From contig NZ_QQTY01000003.1 of NCBI RefSeq assembly GCF_003670115.1, positions 372,001 through 436,000 on the forward strand: a DNA stretch of 64,000 nt, read 5' to 3'. The notes beneath the pieces were generated by a model. It searched no databases. It was not told the DNA's origin and saw only the letters and a list, made by a program, of their open reading frames with translations. Origin of the DNA: Natronorubrum halophilum (GTDB lineage: Archaea > Halobacteriota > Halobacteria > Halobacteriales > Natrialbaceae). Within the stretch, counting starts at the first letter, position 1. Each line of letters begins with the position of its first letter. The translations under genes and the position numbers were made by a program. Shown here piece by piece: positions 16,996 to 26,155 of this stretch.

Positions 16996-18201
16996 ATGGC
17001 CACAGTAGGGACGGATACCGTAGCGCTGTCAGCACAGCAGCAACTCGTCAGGGAGAGCATCCGCGATATCTGTAGCGAGTTCGACGACGAGTACTGGCGG
17101 GAGAAAGACCGTGCTAACGAGTATCCGACGGAGTTCGTCACGAAACTGGGAGAACACGGCTGGCTGGGCGTGCTAATTCCCGAGGAGTACGGGGGCGCGG
17201 GAATGGGGACCGCCGAGGTCGTCGTGATGATGGAAGAACTCGCGGCGAGCGGCGGCGGGTTCGCCGCGGCACAGGCGATCCACGGCGGCATTTACAACTC
17301 CGTTCCGATCGTCCGGTACGGCAGCGAAGAGCTCAAAGAGCGGCTCCTTCCGGGCGTCGCGGACGGAGACGTGGCGATCCAGTCGCTCGGCCTCACCGAA
17401 CCGAACGCGGGATCGGACTCGACGTCGATCGAAACGTTCGCCGAAAAGGACGGGGAGGAGTACGTCATAAACGGGCAGAAGATCTGGATCTCGCGGGTCG
17501 ATGCGAGCGATTACCTGTTACTCGTGGCCCGGACGACGCCGAAATCGTCCGTCGACAAGCGGACGAAGGGAATCTCGATGTTCCTCGTGGACGTTCAGGA
17601 GGCCCTAGACGACGGCACGCTGACGATGAACGCGATCCCGAAATCCGCCAGTAACGCCGTCCACGCCTACGAACTCTGGTTCGACGATCTGTGCGTTCCC
17701 GCCGACAGCCTCGTCGGCGAGCGCGGGAACGGATTCTATCAGCTGTTAGACGGACTCAACGAGGAACGGCTGGTGATCGCGGCCGAGTGTCTCGGCCTCG
17801 GCGAACTGGCGATTCAGAAGGGCGTCGACTACGCGAACGAGCGCACGGTGTTCGATCGACCTATCGGGAAGAACCAGGCCATCCAGCACCCGTTAGCGAA
17901 GGCGTACGCCGAAGTACAGGCCGCAAAACAACTGACCTACAACGCCGCGAACGTCGTCGACGAGGAGACGGGAACGGCCGTCGGCGCACAGGCGAACATG
18001 GCGAAGTATCTGGCCGCCGAAGCCGCCTTTGCCGCCGCCGATGCCGCCGTCCAGACCCACGGCGGCTTCGGCGTCGCACGGGAGTACGACGTCGAGCGCT
18101 ACTTCAGGGAGGCGCGACTCACCCGACTCGTTCCGATCACGCAGGAACTCGCGCTCAACTACGTTGGGGAGAACGTCCTGGGACTGCCGCGGTCTTACTG
18201 A
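16996..18201 (+). CDS. Acyl-CoA dehydrogenase
   Basis: A 401-residue flavoprotein of the acyl-CoA dehydrogenase family. It shows LGEHGWLGVLIPEEYGGAGM (residues about 52-71), the FAD/substrate motif LTEPNAGSDSTS near 133, KIWISRVDASDYLLLVART, and the C-terminal QTHGGFGVAREYDVERYFRE. It oxidises an acyl-CoA to the enoyl-CoA and passes electrons to ETF. The usual catalytic glutamate in a YEGT motif is missing (VPIT there). A Glu in LNEERLVIAAECLG (about residue 257) lies where isovaleryl-CoA dehydrogenase carries its base, so a branched- or short-chain substrate is likely. It starts 174 bases from divergent hyuA. Confidence 0.93.
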   Translation: MATVGTDTVALSAQQQLVRESIRDICSEFDDEYWREKDRANEYPTEFVTKLGEHGWLGVLIPEEYGGAGMGTAEVVVMMEELAASGGGFAAAQAIHGGIYNSVPIVRYGSEELKERLLPGVADGDVAIQSLGLTEPNAGSDSTSIETFAEKDGEEYVINGQKIWISRVDASDYLLLVARTTPKSSVDKRTKGISMFLVDVQEALDDGTLTMNAIPKSASNAVHAYELWFDDLCVPADSLVGERGNGFYQLLDGLNEERLVIAAECLGLGELAIQKGVDYANERTVFDRPIGKNQAIQHPLAKAYAEVQAAKQLTYNAANVVDEETGTAVGAQANMAKYLAAEAAFAAADAAVQTHGGFGVAREYDVERYFREARLTRLVPITQELALNYVGENVLGLPRSY

Positions 18202-18290
18202 CCGAGAACCCTCCGTGACGGAGCGCCCGGATACTCGACCGTGTCGTCGTTATCGCGACCGGGAGCAGACGGTCGCTTCCGGATGGTTTA

Positions 18291-18317
18291 GTATAAAAGG
18301 TGCGCCATTGCCGAACG
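18291..18317 (+). repeat. 27-nt TATA-containing direct repeat, copy 1
   Basis: Begins GTATAAAAGGTGCGCC and ends TTGCCGAACG. It matches copies 2 and 3 at the TATA-like head, at GTGCG and at the GC(C/T)GAACG tail with no gap, giving the shared pattern RTATAWAA-SGTGCG-NCRNTGC-YGAACG. The head resembles an archaeal TATA box; the tail falls where transcription would start. Confidence 0.65.
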
Positions 18318-18496
18318 CCGCGTATCTCGGCGGCGCTACTGACCTTTCGTTCGTTCGAAACGGAGCGGAACCGGCTTATCCTCAGCGATCTCGAGATCGG
18401 CTGAGGCAATCTCTTGACAAACGGATCGTTCTACGCGTATAACGTGGTACTGTTCCAAAAACACCAGTCGGACCTCCACCGACCGACCCGCCGCTC

Positions 18497-18523
18497 GTAT
18501 ATAACGTGCGACGCTGCTGAACG
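18497..18523 (+). repeat. 27-nt TATA-containing direct repeat, copy 2
   Basis: Begins GTATATAACGTGCG and ends TGCTGAACG. It lies 206 bases after copy 1 in the same orientation. Sequence outside the 27 bases is not obviously conserved between copies, so this is not a simple tandem duplication. Confidence 0.65.
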
Positions 18524-18821
18524 GCCCAGTCGCGTTCGCGTCCTCGGAAATCCGATACAGGACCTCACAGCGTGCCTCGAGGAGTGAGCGTGGGGATGCT
18601 GACGGTTTGCCGCGAGGGGACCGTTCCCACCGTCCTTTACATGTGTATGTACGTAAATCGAATTCGAGAGAAACGGGGGTGGACAGGATCAATCGACAGC
18701 AGCGGCGTTCGGGCCGTAATTCCGGTGCAATCGCGCGTGTGTACTCTCGCGGTGCGGAGCGAAGCGATACGGAGTGAACTCCGCGCCGAACACCGGTCTG
18801 AACGCCGGACTCTCCGCATCG

Positions 18822-18848
18822 ATATATAACGTGCGTCGATGCCGAACG
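18822..18848 (+). repeat. 27-nt TATA-containing direct repeat, copy 3
   Basis: Begins ATATATAACGTGCG and ends TGCCGAACG. It lies 325 bases after copy 2, same orientation. Copies 2 and 3 are the closest pair (the first 14 bases differ only at the first base). The following 150 bases contain no convincing start codon and reading frame. Confidence 0.65.
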
Positions 18849-19026
18849 CTCGACCCGGCGATTATCCAGTCTCTTCTCCCCGTTCGTTCTCGACTGCGGT
18901 TGCTCGGAACGACCGTCCCGTCCGGAGACGTGCGCGAATCGACTTCTCGAGCCCGTGAGTACGGGTGATCGCGGTCGGAATGTCCGCTGATCGTCGTCGA
19001 TACGGCCAGTGGCGACTTACGGCGGC

Positions 19027-20469
19027 TCAGGACTGCCAGGAAAACGCCGACTCGAGGTGGTGTGGGATGTGGCCGCCGGCCGCTTCGCCGCGAGCGACGT
19101 ACGCCTCGAGGTCGTCGACGAACTGCGGGTGACTACACCGTTCGATAAGTAATCGGCTGCGCTCGCGAGGGGAACGCCCCCGGAGATCGGCGACGCCCTG
19201 TTCGGTGATCACGACCGAGACGTCGTGTTCCGTGTGATCGACGTGCGGACACATCGGAACGAGACACGACGTCTCCGCGCCGCGTCTCGAGGGGAGTGTC
19301 GTAACGGAGAGGGCAGCGTTCCGGTTGAAATCGCCGCTCCCGCCGACGCCGTTTAGCACGCGCGAGCCGCCGACGTGCGTCGAGTTCGCGTGGCCGTAGA
19401 GATCGACTTCGACGGCGCTGTTGATCCCGACGACACCGAATCGATCGATCAGCGCGGGGCTGTTAGAGAGGTCCGCCGGTCGAAGGACGACCGACTCGCT
19501 GTACTGGTCGATGTCGCGAAACAGTCGCTGCTGGCCGTCCGAGGAGAGCGCGAAGGCCGTCGCGCTGGCACCCGAAAGCGTCCCGTTTTCGATCATCTCG
19601 AGTAACCCGTCCTGAAACACCTCCCCGTAGTAGAACACGTCGCGGTCGCCGAAGTCGATCGACGAGAGCGCCCCCATGAGCGCGTTTCCGAGGCTGCCGA
19701 CGCCGAACTGGAGTGCGATGCGATCGTCGAATATCGAACAGCGATCCAGTTCGGACTCGAGAAACGTTGCGAGGTTCGAGGCGATCTCTCGATCGGTCGC
19801 CGACGGCTCGCGGAAGCTGTACGGATCGTCGGCCGTCTCGGTTTCGACGACCGCGAGGAGAGTCGCCGGCTCGAACTCGATTCGTGCCTCGCCGATACGC
19901 TCCGCCGGGTGCTCGAGCGGGACCGGACTTCGATTCGGCGGCAAGGCCCGCTCGTAGACGTCGTGAAACAGACCGACCTCGCGCGGAATCGAGTCGTTCA
20001 CCTCGACGAGTAGCGTCTCCGCGGCCCTGACGTACGCCGCGGTGTGTCCGATCGAGAGCGAGGGAACGAACCAGCCGTCGCCGGCCGCCACCGCCTCGAC
20101 GATCGCAACGTCGGGCGTCGGAACGTGTCCGAGCGTGACCTCGTCGCCCAGTTTCGAGATGAACCGATCCTGGTACGCGATCGTTTCGTCGTTGACCGCT
20201 TCTCGCGCCGCGGCTCTCGCCTGATAGGGATAGCGACGCGCGATCGCACCCGCCTCGACGAGCGCCGTATCGATCTCCTTCCCGACGCTTCCCCCGCTGA
20301 TGATCGTCAGCGCGAGCTCCCGGTCGTCGTCGGCGAGCGCGAGCGGGAGCGCTTTCGGGTACCCGACCCCGCCGAACCCGCTTACGGCGACGACCGCATC
20401 GGTGTCGACGTGGGCCGCAGCCGTCGCGGCGTCGACCGGTTCGATCGATCCCTCGAGTCGTCCGCTCAT
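19027..20469 (-). CDS. Acetyl-CoA hydrolase/CoA-transferase family protein
   Basis: A 480-residue class I CoA-transferase. AVSGFGGVGYPKALPLALAD near residue 29 is the N-terminal CoA-binding fold. YYGEVFQDGLLEMIENG near residue 280 carries the glutamate that forms the covalent CoA thioester in succinyl-CoA:acetate CoA-transferases, and VSVVITEQGVADLRGRSPRE lies near residue 425. It would transfer CoA between acyl groups or release a free acid. The ATG at 20469 overlaps the stop of the MaoC gene (ATGA), so the two are translationally coupled. With the acyl-CoA dehydrogenase nearby, this suggests activation and oxidation of a short acid released by amide hydrolysis. Confidence 0.88.
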   Translation of the reverse strand: MSGRLEGSIEPVDAATAAAHVDTDAVVAVSGFGGVGYPKALPLALADDDRELALTIISGGSVGKEIDTALVEAGAIARRYPYQARAAAREAVNDETIAYQDRFISKLGDEVTLGHVPTPDVAIVEAVAAGDGWFVPSLSIGHTAAYVRAAETLLVEVNDSIPREVGLFHDVYERALPPNRSPVPLEHPAERIGEARIEFEPATLLAVVETETADDPYSFREPSATDREIASNLATFLESELDRCSIFDDRIALQFGVGSLGNALMGALSSIDFGDRDVFYYGEVFQDGLLEMIENGTLSGASATAFALSSDGQQRLFRDIDQYSESVVLRPADLSNSPALIDRFGVVGINSAVEVDLYGHANSTHVGGSRVLNGVGGSGDFNRNAALSVTTLPSRRGAETSCLVPMCPHVDHTEHDVSVVITEQGVADLRGRSPRERSRLLIERCSHPQFVDDLEAYVARGEAAGGHIPHHLESAFSWQS

Positions 20470-21032
20470 GACCCGTTCTCCGGTTGCGTTCCGATCCCCT
20501 CCGGCCAGCCGGGCGGCTTGGCCGCGCTGGGCCGTGCGTACTCGCGTTTGAGAACCATCGGCGTCCGCTCGAGGGAGATCACGAGGTCGTTGTCCTGATT
20601 GTAGCCGCGCAGTTCGGTCGTCACGATCCCGACGTGATCTCGAGAGTCGCTCTCTCGCTTGTCGATCACTTCGCTTTCGGCGAAGAGCGTGTCGCCGTGA
20701 TACACGGGTCCGTGGTGGCGGATATCGTCGTATCCGAGGTTGGCCGTGGCGTTTACCGACACGTCGATGACGCTCATTCCGACGACGAGCGCGATGACGA
20801 ACGTGCCGTCGACGAGTCGCTCGCCGAACTCGGTCTCGGCGGCGTACGCTTCGTTGAAGTGCATCGGGTTGAGGTTCATCGTCACATTTGTCAGCCAGAC
20901 GTTGTCCGTTTCGGTGACGGTGCGGCCGAACGGGTGTTTGTAGATGTCGCCGACGCTGAAATCCTCGTAGTATCGGCCGTGCCATCCCTCGACAATGCGT
21001 TTCTCTCCGTCTGTCGGGTCGTCTGTTGTCAT
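20466..21032 (-). CDS. MaoC-family acyl-CoA hydratase/dehydratase
   Basis: A 188-residue hot-dog-fold protein. RYYEDFSVGDIYKHPFGRTV (residues about 20-39) is followed by the MaoC catalytic region TNVTMNLNPMHFNEAYAAET, with the N-P-x-H motif, and VDGTFVIALVVGMSVIDVSV, then HGPVYHGDTLFAESEVIDKR. The family hydrates enoyl-CoA thioesters such as mesaconyl- or crotonyl-CoA. It is the first gene of a two-gene operon with the CoA-transferase. The N-terminus upstream of the ATG at 21032 is long and unconserved-looking, although the nearest good TATA (near 21240) would leave a 200-base leader. Confidence 0.85.
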   Translation of the reverse strand: MTTDDPTDGEKRIVEGWHGRYYEDFSVGDIYKHPFGRTVTETDNVWLTNVTMNLNPMHFNEAYAAETEFGERLVDGTFVIALVVGMSVIDVSVNATANLGYDDIRHHGPVYHGDTLFAESEVIDKRESDSRDHVGIVTTELRGYNQDNDLVISLERTPMVLKREYARPSAAKPPGWPEGIGTQPENGS

Positions 21033-21588
21033 GGGGTCCTCTCGAGACGCGGTGTGACGGCCTCCGATGGCCGCCGCGGCAGGGTTGTCGGTAGCCTGAC
21101 GCCGATCCGCGGAAGTACCATCCGTACTCCTCGAATCGCTATAGCTGTTATCGCTACGAACTGGAACGTCGCTTCTCGTCGGCCGATGCCGGACCGAAAC
21201 GAAGAAGTCTAACTGAGACCACAACTCCGACAAAAATGATAAAATATAGGCATCTTCTTCGAAAGCAAAAGTTGAGGCCTGCCCTCTCAACGCGTACGAT
21301 GTGAACGATTTCGTAGTTCCTTTAGAAGGGTTGTGGTTTGATCAACTGCTCAGTAGATGTGCGTATTGAATAATTGGATCTGTTGAGACACTCTTCTTTA
21401 GATACTTCTCCTCGTGAAGCTACTGCACACTACACCTGCTTATTTACTGGTCCATACCTGATAGCATTTGGACAGGGTAAATCCTCATCCCGCTAACACT
21501 GACACTTTGTACTGAATGTTTGCGTTTGGTCAAGAAGAATGGGGTCTCCGTCACTCCGCTATTGTGAGGTGCCCAGATTCGATGGTGT
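21033..21588. other. Intergenic region, AT-rich
   Basis: No recognisable gene. From about 21220 to 21560 the DNA is much more AT-rich than its neighbours and contains stop codons in all frames. A TATATTTTATC-like promoter on the minus strand lies near 21240, pointing to the MaoC operon. The composition suggests old inserted DNA, but no transposase fragment could be identified. Confidence 0.45.
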
Positions 21589-22065
21589 TCAGCCACCACA
21601 CGCTGCCTGAGTCCGAATAGATTCACTCGTGACCGTTCCGTCAAGGGAAATCGTTACGGTCGTCCAGTGGTCGTTACAGGTGTCGTAATTCCCGACCTTC
21701 CTGACGTGTTCTGTTCCAGTATCTGACAAGGTGGCCGTCACCCTGTACTCGGCTGGCCCTCGAAGTTCACCGTTAATGGACTCTCCGCCGCCAAGGGAGT
21801 ACGACCGATCCAAGAGGGTTTCGTCAGTTTCGGTGTCGGTGACACGAAGGGTTATTGTCCGCGAACGATCACTATCGTTTTGGATGGTCAGCTCGTGAGG
21901 GTTGACCTTACCGGTCGTATCGCCAACGCTGAACGCTCCGTCGGACGTCTCTGTGTTCGTGTCATCCGTCGCGTTCGTGTCCGGATCCTCGGCTTCGTTC
22001 GCCGACAGACATCCGGCGACTGGGATGCTCGCGCCGAGTGCCGCAATATATTTTCGCCGTCTCAT
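21589..22065 (-). CDS. Tat-exported haloarchaeal lipoprotein of unknown function
   Basis: A 158-residue protein. It begins MRRRKYIAALGASIPVAGCL: twin arginines, a short hydrophobic stretch and a lipobox ending at Cys19, so it is probably exported folded by Tat and lipid-anchored. An acidic Asp/Thr-rich linker follows (residues 22-45), then a beta-rich domain (HELTIQNDSDRSRTITLRVT; ESINGELRGPAEYRVTATLS) resembling an immunoglobulin-like fold, with two cysteines near the C-terminus (YDTCNDH, TQAACGG). I recognise no enzyme motif. It stands alone, with a TATA-like TTCTTAAG about 30 bases before the ATG. Confidence 0.72.
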   Translation of the reverse strand: MRRRKYIAALGASIPVAGCLSANEAEDPDTNATDDTNTETSDGAFSVGDTTGKVNPHELTIQNDSDRSRTITLRVTDTETDETLLDRSYSLGGGESINGELRGPAEYRVTATLSDTGTEHVRKVGNYDTCNDHWTTVTISLDGTVTSESIRTQAACGG

Positions 22066-22370
22066 AATAGCATCTACTCTTTCGACACTTAAGAATACTA
22101 ATCAAGATATCATCTTTATTTTACCCAAGCGGAGTTCCTCCGGAGAGTGCTTCGAGGCGTGACTGCGGTCGAAGCCCGAGGCGTCAATCCTCGCAACACC
22201 ATTTGTTGGGAGCGGTGAAACAGAGAGGTTGAGAAGTACTCACCAGACGGCCATATCGAGTCTATCGAACGCTTTGCACAGCGTTAACGGGGCAGGAAGT
22301 TCAGTGAGGTTGATCGCGTTCCGAATACGGGGCATTTCAATGAGTTTATCGAGGAGTACGACAACCACGC

Positions 22371-22493
22371 CTCGCGTTGGTCCTCGCGGTGAATGCCTGA
22401 AATGCCGTCGTCATCGTACTCCCCAGCACGACCGTTCCAGTACTGTTTGACTCGATCTTTGCTCTCCGATCCGGTATCATTTGTAACAATCAT
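22371..22493 (-). pseudogene. Truncated SAM-dependent methyltransferase, N-terminal fragment
   Basis: From the ATG at 22493 the first 41 or so residues read like the start of a class I methyltransferase: SKDRVKQYWNGRAGEYDDDG then HREDQREAWLS. Immediately afterwards the frame changes character (about 22371) and stops at 22284 without any glycine-rich SAM-binding loop. The other side of the junction reads as a different protein tail on the plus strand, so an insertion or deletion removed the rest of the gene. It sits 4 bases from the end of the nickel transporter operon. Confidence 0.6.
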
Positions 22494-22497
22494 CTTA

Positions 22498-24045
22498 CTA
22501 TCCTTTGACCTCGATATTTTCGAGCCCGTACGTCGTCTCGGTAGGATGTGGCTCGTACCCGTGAACGGCTGCTGCTGTCGCGATGACGTTCGTGTAGTTC
22601 GTCAGCACAGCAATCGGCGCTTCGTCGAGCACGATCGTTTGTACGTCGTGATACCGAGTCCGACGTTCCTCGAGATCCTCGAGACGCCGAGCTTCGTCTA
22701 GCAACGTATCGACCTCCTCGTGTTCCCACCCGTGGTAGAGGCCACCCTCGGAGTGAAACATGTCGGCGAGTCTGTCGGGATCGGGGTAGATGAGCGTTCC
22801 CCAGGAGGTGAGATACATATCGAACGACTTCTGGGACACGCGATCGATCATCGCGCCGTACTCCACGACCGTGAGGTCGAACTCGATACCGACCTCGGCG
22901 AGTTGGTTCTGAATAACTTCGCCGATCACCGGTAGCTCTCTCGAGTTGTACATGTAGCAGTCGATCGATAGTTCCGACCCGTCGTTCGTACGAACGCCGT
23001 CCGACTCGGTGGTCCAGCCAGCGTCCGACAGCAGTTCGCGAGCGCGATCGGGATCGTAGTGTGTGGATCCGATGCTCGGGTCCGCCCAGTCGCCCATCTC
23101 GGACGAAATCGGACCGATTGCCGGACTATCGACTCCTTCGAGCACGGACTCGGTGATACTCTCGCGGTCGATCGCACGGCTCACGGCGTTTCGAACCCGC
23201 TCGTCGTCGAACGGCGCGGAGCGCGTATCGAACGTTACGAATCGGATTCTCGGAATTGCAGGCGTGTAGACGTCGACTCCGTCCGTTTCCTCAAGGGCGG
23301 CAACGAACCCCTGTGGGAGCTCCCGGGCCATTTCGAGTTCGCCGTTCTCGAGTTTCAGTCGGCGGGTCTGGTCGTCTTCGACGACTTCGTAGCGAACGGA
23401 TTCTATCGTCGGCGTCTCGCCGTAGTAGTCGTCGTTCCGGATCGCTCGAAGCTCCGAGCCTGGATCGAACGATTCGAAGACGAACGGTCCGGTGCTTATC
23501 GGTTCGGTAACGCCATCGTCTTCGATCGCCTCGGGACTAATGATCGTGGCTTCAGGACGCGAGAGGTGAGCCGGAAGCGGCGCAAACGCGGTCTCAGTCT
23601 CGACGACGATCGTCGACTGGTCGGTCGCGTCGACAGCTTCGATCGGCACGTCAGCGAACGCACTCGAGGAGACGGTTCGCTCGAGGGACGTGACCGTGGC
23701 GTCCGCGGTGAGTTCGGTGTCGTCGTGGAAGACGACGCCGTCCCGAAGCGCGAACTCCCAACTGACGTCATCGACGCGCTCCCAGTCCGTCGCAAGCGCC
23801 GGTTCGGGCTCGGCGTCGTCGGAGACACCGACGAGCGCTTCGATGATCCCGAGACGCTGGAGTATGCCGCCGCCGTGTGCGGAGCCACCGTCAAGCGGGT
23901 CTCTGGTCGCATCCCACGGCGCGCCGATCCGGAAGCTATCCTGGTCGGCACTTCCCAGGCAGCCGGCGATGGCCAGCGTCCCGATTCCGAGGGTCGTTTT
24001 CAGTGCGGTGCGTCGATCGATCGGTGGTGTTAGCCTGTCAGTCAT
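22498..24045 (-). CDS. ABC transporter substrate-binding protein, family 5 (probable nickel-binding, NikA-like)
   Basis: A 515-residue binding protein. RRTALKTTLGIGTLAIAGC at residues 11-29 is a Tat signal with lipobox, so the mature protein is a lipid-anchored surface protein. The rest follows the SBP_bac_5 fold: DVSWEFALRDGVVFHDDTEL, ISTGPFVFESFDPGSELRAI, DDERVRNAVSRAIDRESITE, and DMYLTSWGTLIYPDPDRLAD. It is the last gene of the operon and overlaps the fused ATPase gene by eight bases. The divergent nikR points to nickel (or nickel-chelate) as substrate; from the protein alone a peptide ligand could not be excluded. Confidence 0.86.
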   Translation of the reverse strand: MTDRLTPPIDRRTALKTTLGIGTLAIAGCLGSADQDSFRIGAPWDATRDPLDGGSAHGGGILQRLGIIEALVGVSDDAEPEPALATDWERVDDVSWEFALRDGVVFHDDTELTADATVTSLERTVSSSAFADVPIEAVDATDQSTIVVETETAFAPLPAHLSRPEATIISPEAIEDDGVTEPISTGPFVFESFDPGSELRAIRNDDYYGETPTIESVRYEVVEDDQTRRLKLENGELEMARELPQGFVAALEETDGVDVYTPAIPRIRFVTFDTRSAPFDDERVRNAVSRAIDRESITESVLEGVDSPAIGPISSEMGDWADPSIGSTHYDPDRARELLSDAGWTTESDGVRTNDGSELSIDCYMYNSRELPVIGEVIQNQLAEVGIEFDLTVVEYGAMIDRVSQKSFDMYLTSWGTLIYPDPDRLADMFHSEGGLYHGWEHEEVDTLLDEARRLEDLEERRTRYHDVQTIVLDEAPIAVLTNYTNVIATAAAVHGYEPHPTETTYGLENIEVKG

Positions 24046-26155
24046 CGATTTCGTGTCGGGTCGCTGTCTCGGAACACTCGGTCGCGTAGTGGCATCGCGA
24101 TCGCGCGTCGGCGACGGTGGTCCACGTCGGTTCGTTCGTCTCGCAGTCCTCAGCAGCCATCGGACACCGAGGGCGAAACGCACAGCCCGCGGGTTGATCA
24201 ACCGGTCGCGGCGGCTCGCTCGCCGCTGGTCCACTGTCGGCCCCACGACTACGGCCGTCGTTCGGATCGCGCGTCGGAGCCGACTCGAGCAAGGTCGCCG
24301 TATAGGGGTGGGCTGGCCGCGAGAGAACTCGTTTCGCCGGCCCGACCTCGACGAGTTCACCGACGTACATCGTTGCAACCCGATCGGCGACGTGGCGAAC
24401 GACATCCAGATCGTGGGACACGAACAGGTACGCAACGTCGAGTTCGGTCTGCAGTCGCGCAAGCAGGTTCAGAACCGTCGCCTGCACCGAGACGTCCAAT
24501 CCAGCCGTCGGTTCGTCGAGCAAAAGCACCGATGGCTCGAGCGCGAGCGCACGGGCGATCGCCACTCGCTGGAGTTGCCCGCCCGAGAGTTGGCGCGGGA
24601 ACCGATCGACGTACTCGAGCGGCAGGTCGACGAGCGAGAGCAACGCTTCGACCCGCGATTCCGACCATCCGGCTTCGAGTAACGGCTCGGCGAGCGACTC
24701 CTGAACGGTACGATGCGGATTCAAGCTCGTTTCCGGATGCTGGAACACGACGCCGACGTTTTCGAGTTGGTCGGCCCGTCTCGAGTCGACGGTCTCGACC
24801 GTCTCTCCCTCGAGTCGGATGGTCCCGCTCGTCGGCACCTCGAGCCCGGCGATCAGTCGGACGAGCGTCGATTTGCCACAGCCGCTCTCACCGACGAGCC
24901 CGAGCGTTTCACCGCGTCGAAGCGTTAGCGAGACGTCTGAAACCGCTGTGAGTCGATCCGTCGAGCCGAGCACTCGGTCGAACAGCCCATCGCCGGTTCG
25001 GAACGTCTTCGTTATGCCCTCGAGTTCGATCACCGAGCTATCGTTCGCAACCGAATCGCGGCTGTCGGACCGCTGACCGCGCTTTTCAGCCGACGCGGCA
25101 GCCGAACTTTCGCCACTCGTCTTCGTCCACGTCGTCTCGAGATCGCTCTCGCGGGCGTCCGGAACGCCACACCGTACTCGCTGTCCGCCCTCGAGTTCGA
25201 TCACCGGTTGGTCGGCCACCCGACACTCCTCACGGGCGAACGGACATCGGTCGGCGAAGACGCAGCCGGTCGGCGGCAACGTTCCTTCGGGCGGACTCCC
25301 GTCGATCGTCGGCAACGTCTCTCCCGGATCCGATCGGCCGGGAACGCAGCCGAGCAGCGCTTTGGTGTACGGATGAGCGGGACTCGAGCGCAGTCGCTCC
25401 GTCGGTCCGCTTTCGACGATCTTCCCGTCGTACATGACGAGAATTCGATCGCACAACTGTGATACGACGCTGAGATCGTGACTGATGAATAGAACGCTCG
25501 TTCCATACTCTGCATTGACCGTCTCGAGGCGGTCGAGTATCGCGGCTTGTGTCGTCGTATCGAGCGACGTCGTCGGTTCGTCGGCGACCAGCAGCGAAGG
25601 CTGTTGAGCGAGCGCGATTGCCAGCATCGCTCGCTGGCGCATGCCGCCGGAGAACTGGTGAGGGTAGGCGTCGATCCGGTCTTCGGGACGGGGAATACCG
25701 ACTTCGGACAGTAATTCGAGGACGCGATCTCGCGTGCTTCGAGAGTCGAGTTTCGGAAGCGAACCGGCGAGAAGTCCCCGCACAAACGGCTGGGTACCCG
25801 GATTGCGGTGAACACGAAGCGCCTCCGCGATCTGTTCGCCGACCGTATACACCGGGTTGAGCGAGGTTTCGGGGTTCTGGAAGACGATCGAGAGCTCTTG
25901 CCCTCGGAGCCGTCGCACCGTCGACTCGTCGACAGTCGTCAGGTCCGTCCCGTCGAACCGGACGCTCCCTCGAGTGATCTCACCCGGGTCCTCGAGTCGA
26001 AGGATCGAGCGTGCGGTGACGGATTTGCCACAGCCGCTCTCGCCGACCAGTCCGACGACTTCGCCGGAATCGATGGTAAATGACGCACCGTTGACCGCGT
26101 GAACGGGGCCGTTTCGGGTTCGAAACCGAACGTGGAGTTCGTCCACTGCGAGCAT
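24038..26155 (-). CDS. Fused double ABC transporter ATPase (NikD-NikE/Opp type)
   Basis: A 705-residue protein holding two complete nucleotide-binding domains. Domain 1 (about 1-330) has Walker [14 protein letters not shown], signature [14 protein letters not shown] and Walker [10 protein letters not shown]; it ends with the Cys-rich OppD/F tail [16 protein letters not shown]. Domain 2 (about 370-690) has [42 protein letters not shown] and a second tail [15 protein letters not shown]. An acidic, Ser-rich linker joins them near residue 345. It energises the adjacent permease pair and replaces the usual two separate ATPases. The start codon follows the permease stop directly. Confidence 0.93.
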   Translation of the reverse strand: MLAVDELHVRFRTRNGPVHAVNGASFTIDSGEVVGLVGESGCGKSVTARSILRLEDPGEITRGSVRFDGTDLTTVDESTVRRLRGQELSIVFQNPETSLNPVYTVGEQIAEALRVHRNPGTQPFVRGLLAGSLPKLDSRSTRDRVLELLSEVGIPRPEDRIDAYPHQFSGGMRQRAMLAIALAQQPSLLVADEPTTSLDTTTQAAILDRLETVNAEYGTSVLFISHDLSVVSQLCDRILVMYDGKIVESGPTERLRSSPAHPYTKALLGCVPGRSDPGETLPTIDGSPPEGTLPPTGCVFADRCPFAREECRVADQPVIELEGGQRVRCGVPDARESDLETTWTKTSGESSAAASAEKRGQRSDSRDSVANDSSVIELEGITKTFRTGDGLFDRVLGSTDRLTAVSDVSLTLRRGETLGLVGESGCGKSTLVRLIAGLEVPTSGTIRLEGETVETVDSRRADQLENVGVVFQHPETSLNPHRTVQESLAEPLLEAGWSESRVEALLSLVDLPLEYVDRFPRQLSGGQLQRVAIARALALEPSVLLLDEPTAGLDVSVQATVLNLLARLQTELDVAYLFVSHDLDVVRHVADRVATMYVGELVEVGPAKRVLSRPAHPYTATLLESAPTRDPNDGRSRGADSGPAASEPPRPVDQPAGCAFRPRCPMAAEDCETNEPTWTTVADARSRCHYATECSETATRHEIDD

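Larger units (their letters stand above)
18202..19026. other. 825-base intergenic region with three copies of a 27-nt element
   Basis: No convincing gene is present. A 118-codon frame on the minus strand (18336-18692) has atypical composition and shares one of the repeats, so it is not called. The gap carries three spaced copies of a TATA-containing element (annotated separately), plus a CGCCG...CGGCG dyad just after the first copy (about 18314-18333). It separates the acyl-CoA dehydrogenase from the convergent CoA-transferase operon. Confidence 0.6.

Noticed and set aside
18336-18692. 118-codon frame on the minus strand in the gap after the acyl-CoA dehydrogenase
   Set aside because: Its composition is not haloarchaeal (few Asp/Glu, many Arg/Ser), it contains one of the 27-nt repeats, and no family was recognised.
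22199-22390. Possible transposase tail on the plus strand beside the methyltransferase fragment
   Set aside because: The translated stretch (GHFNEFIEEYDNHASRWSSR) looks protein-like, but I could not tie it to any transposase family, so it is not called.
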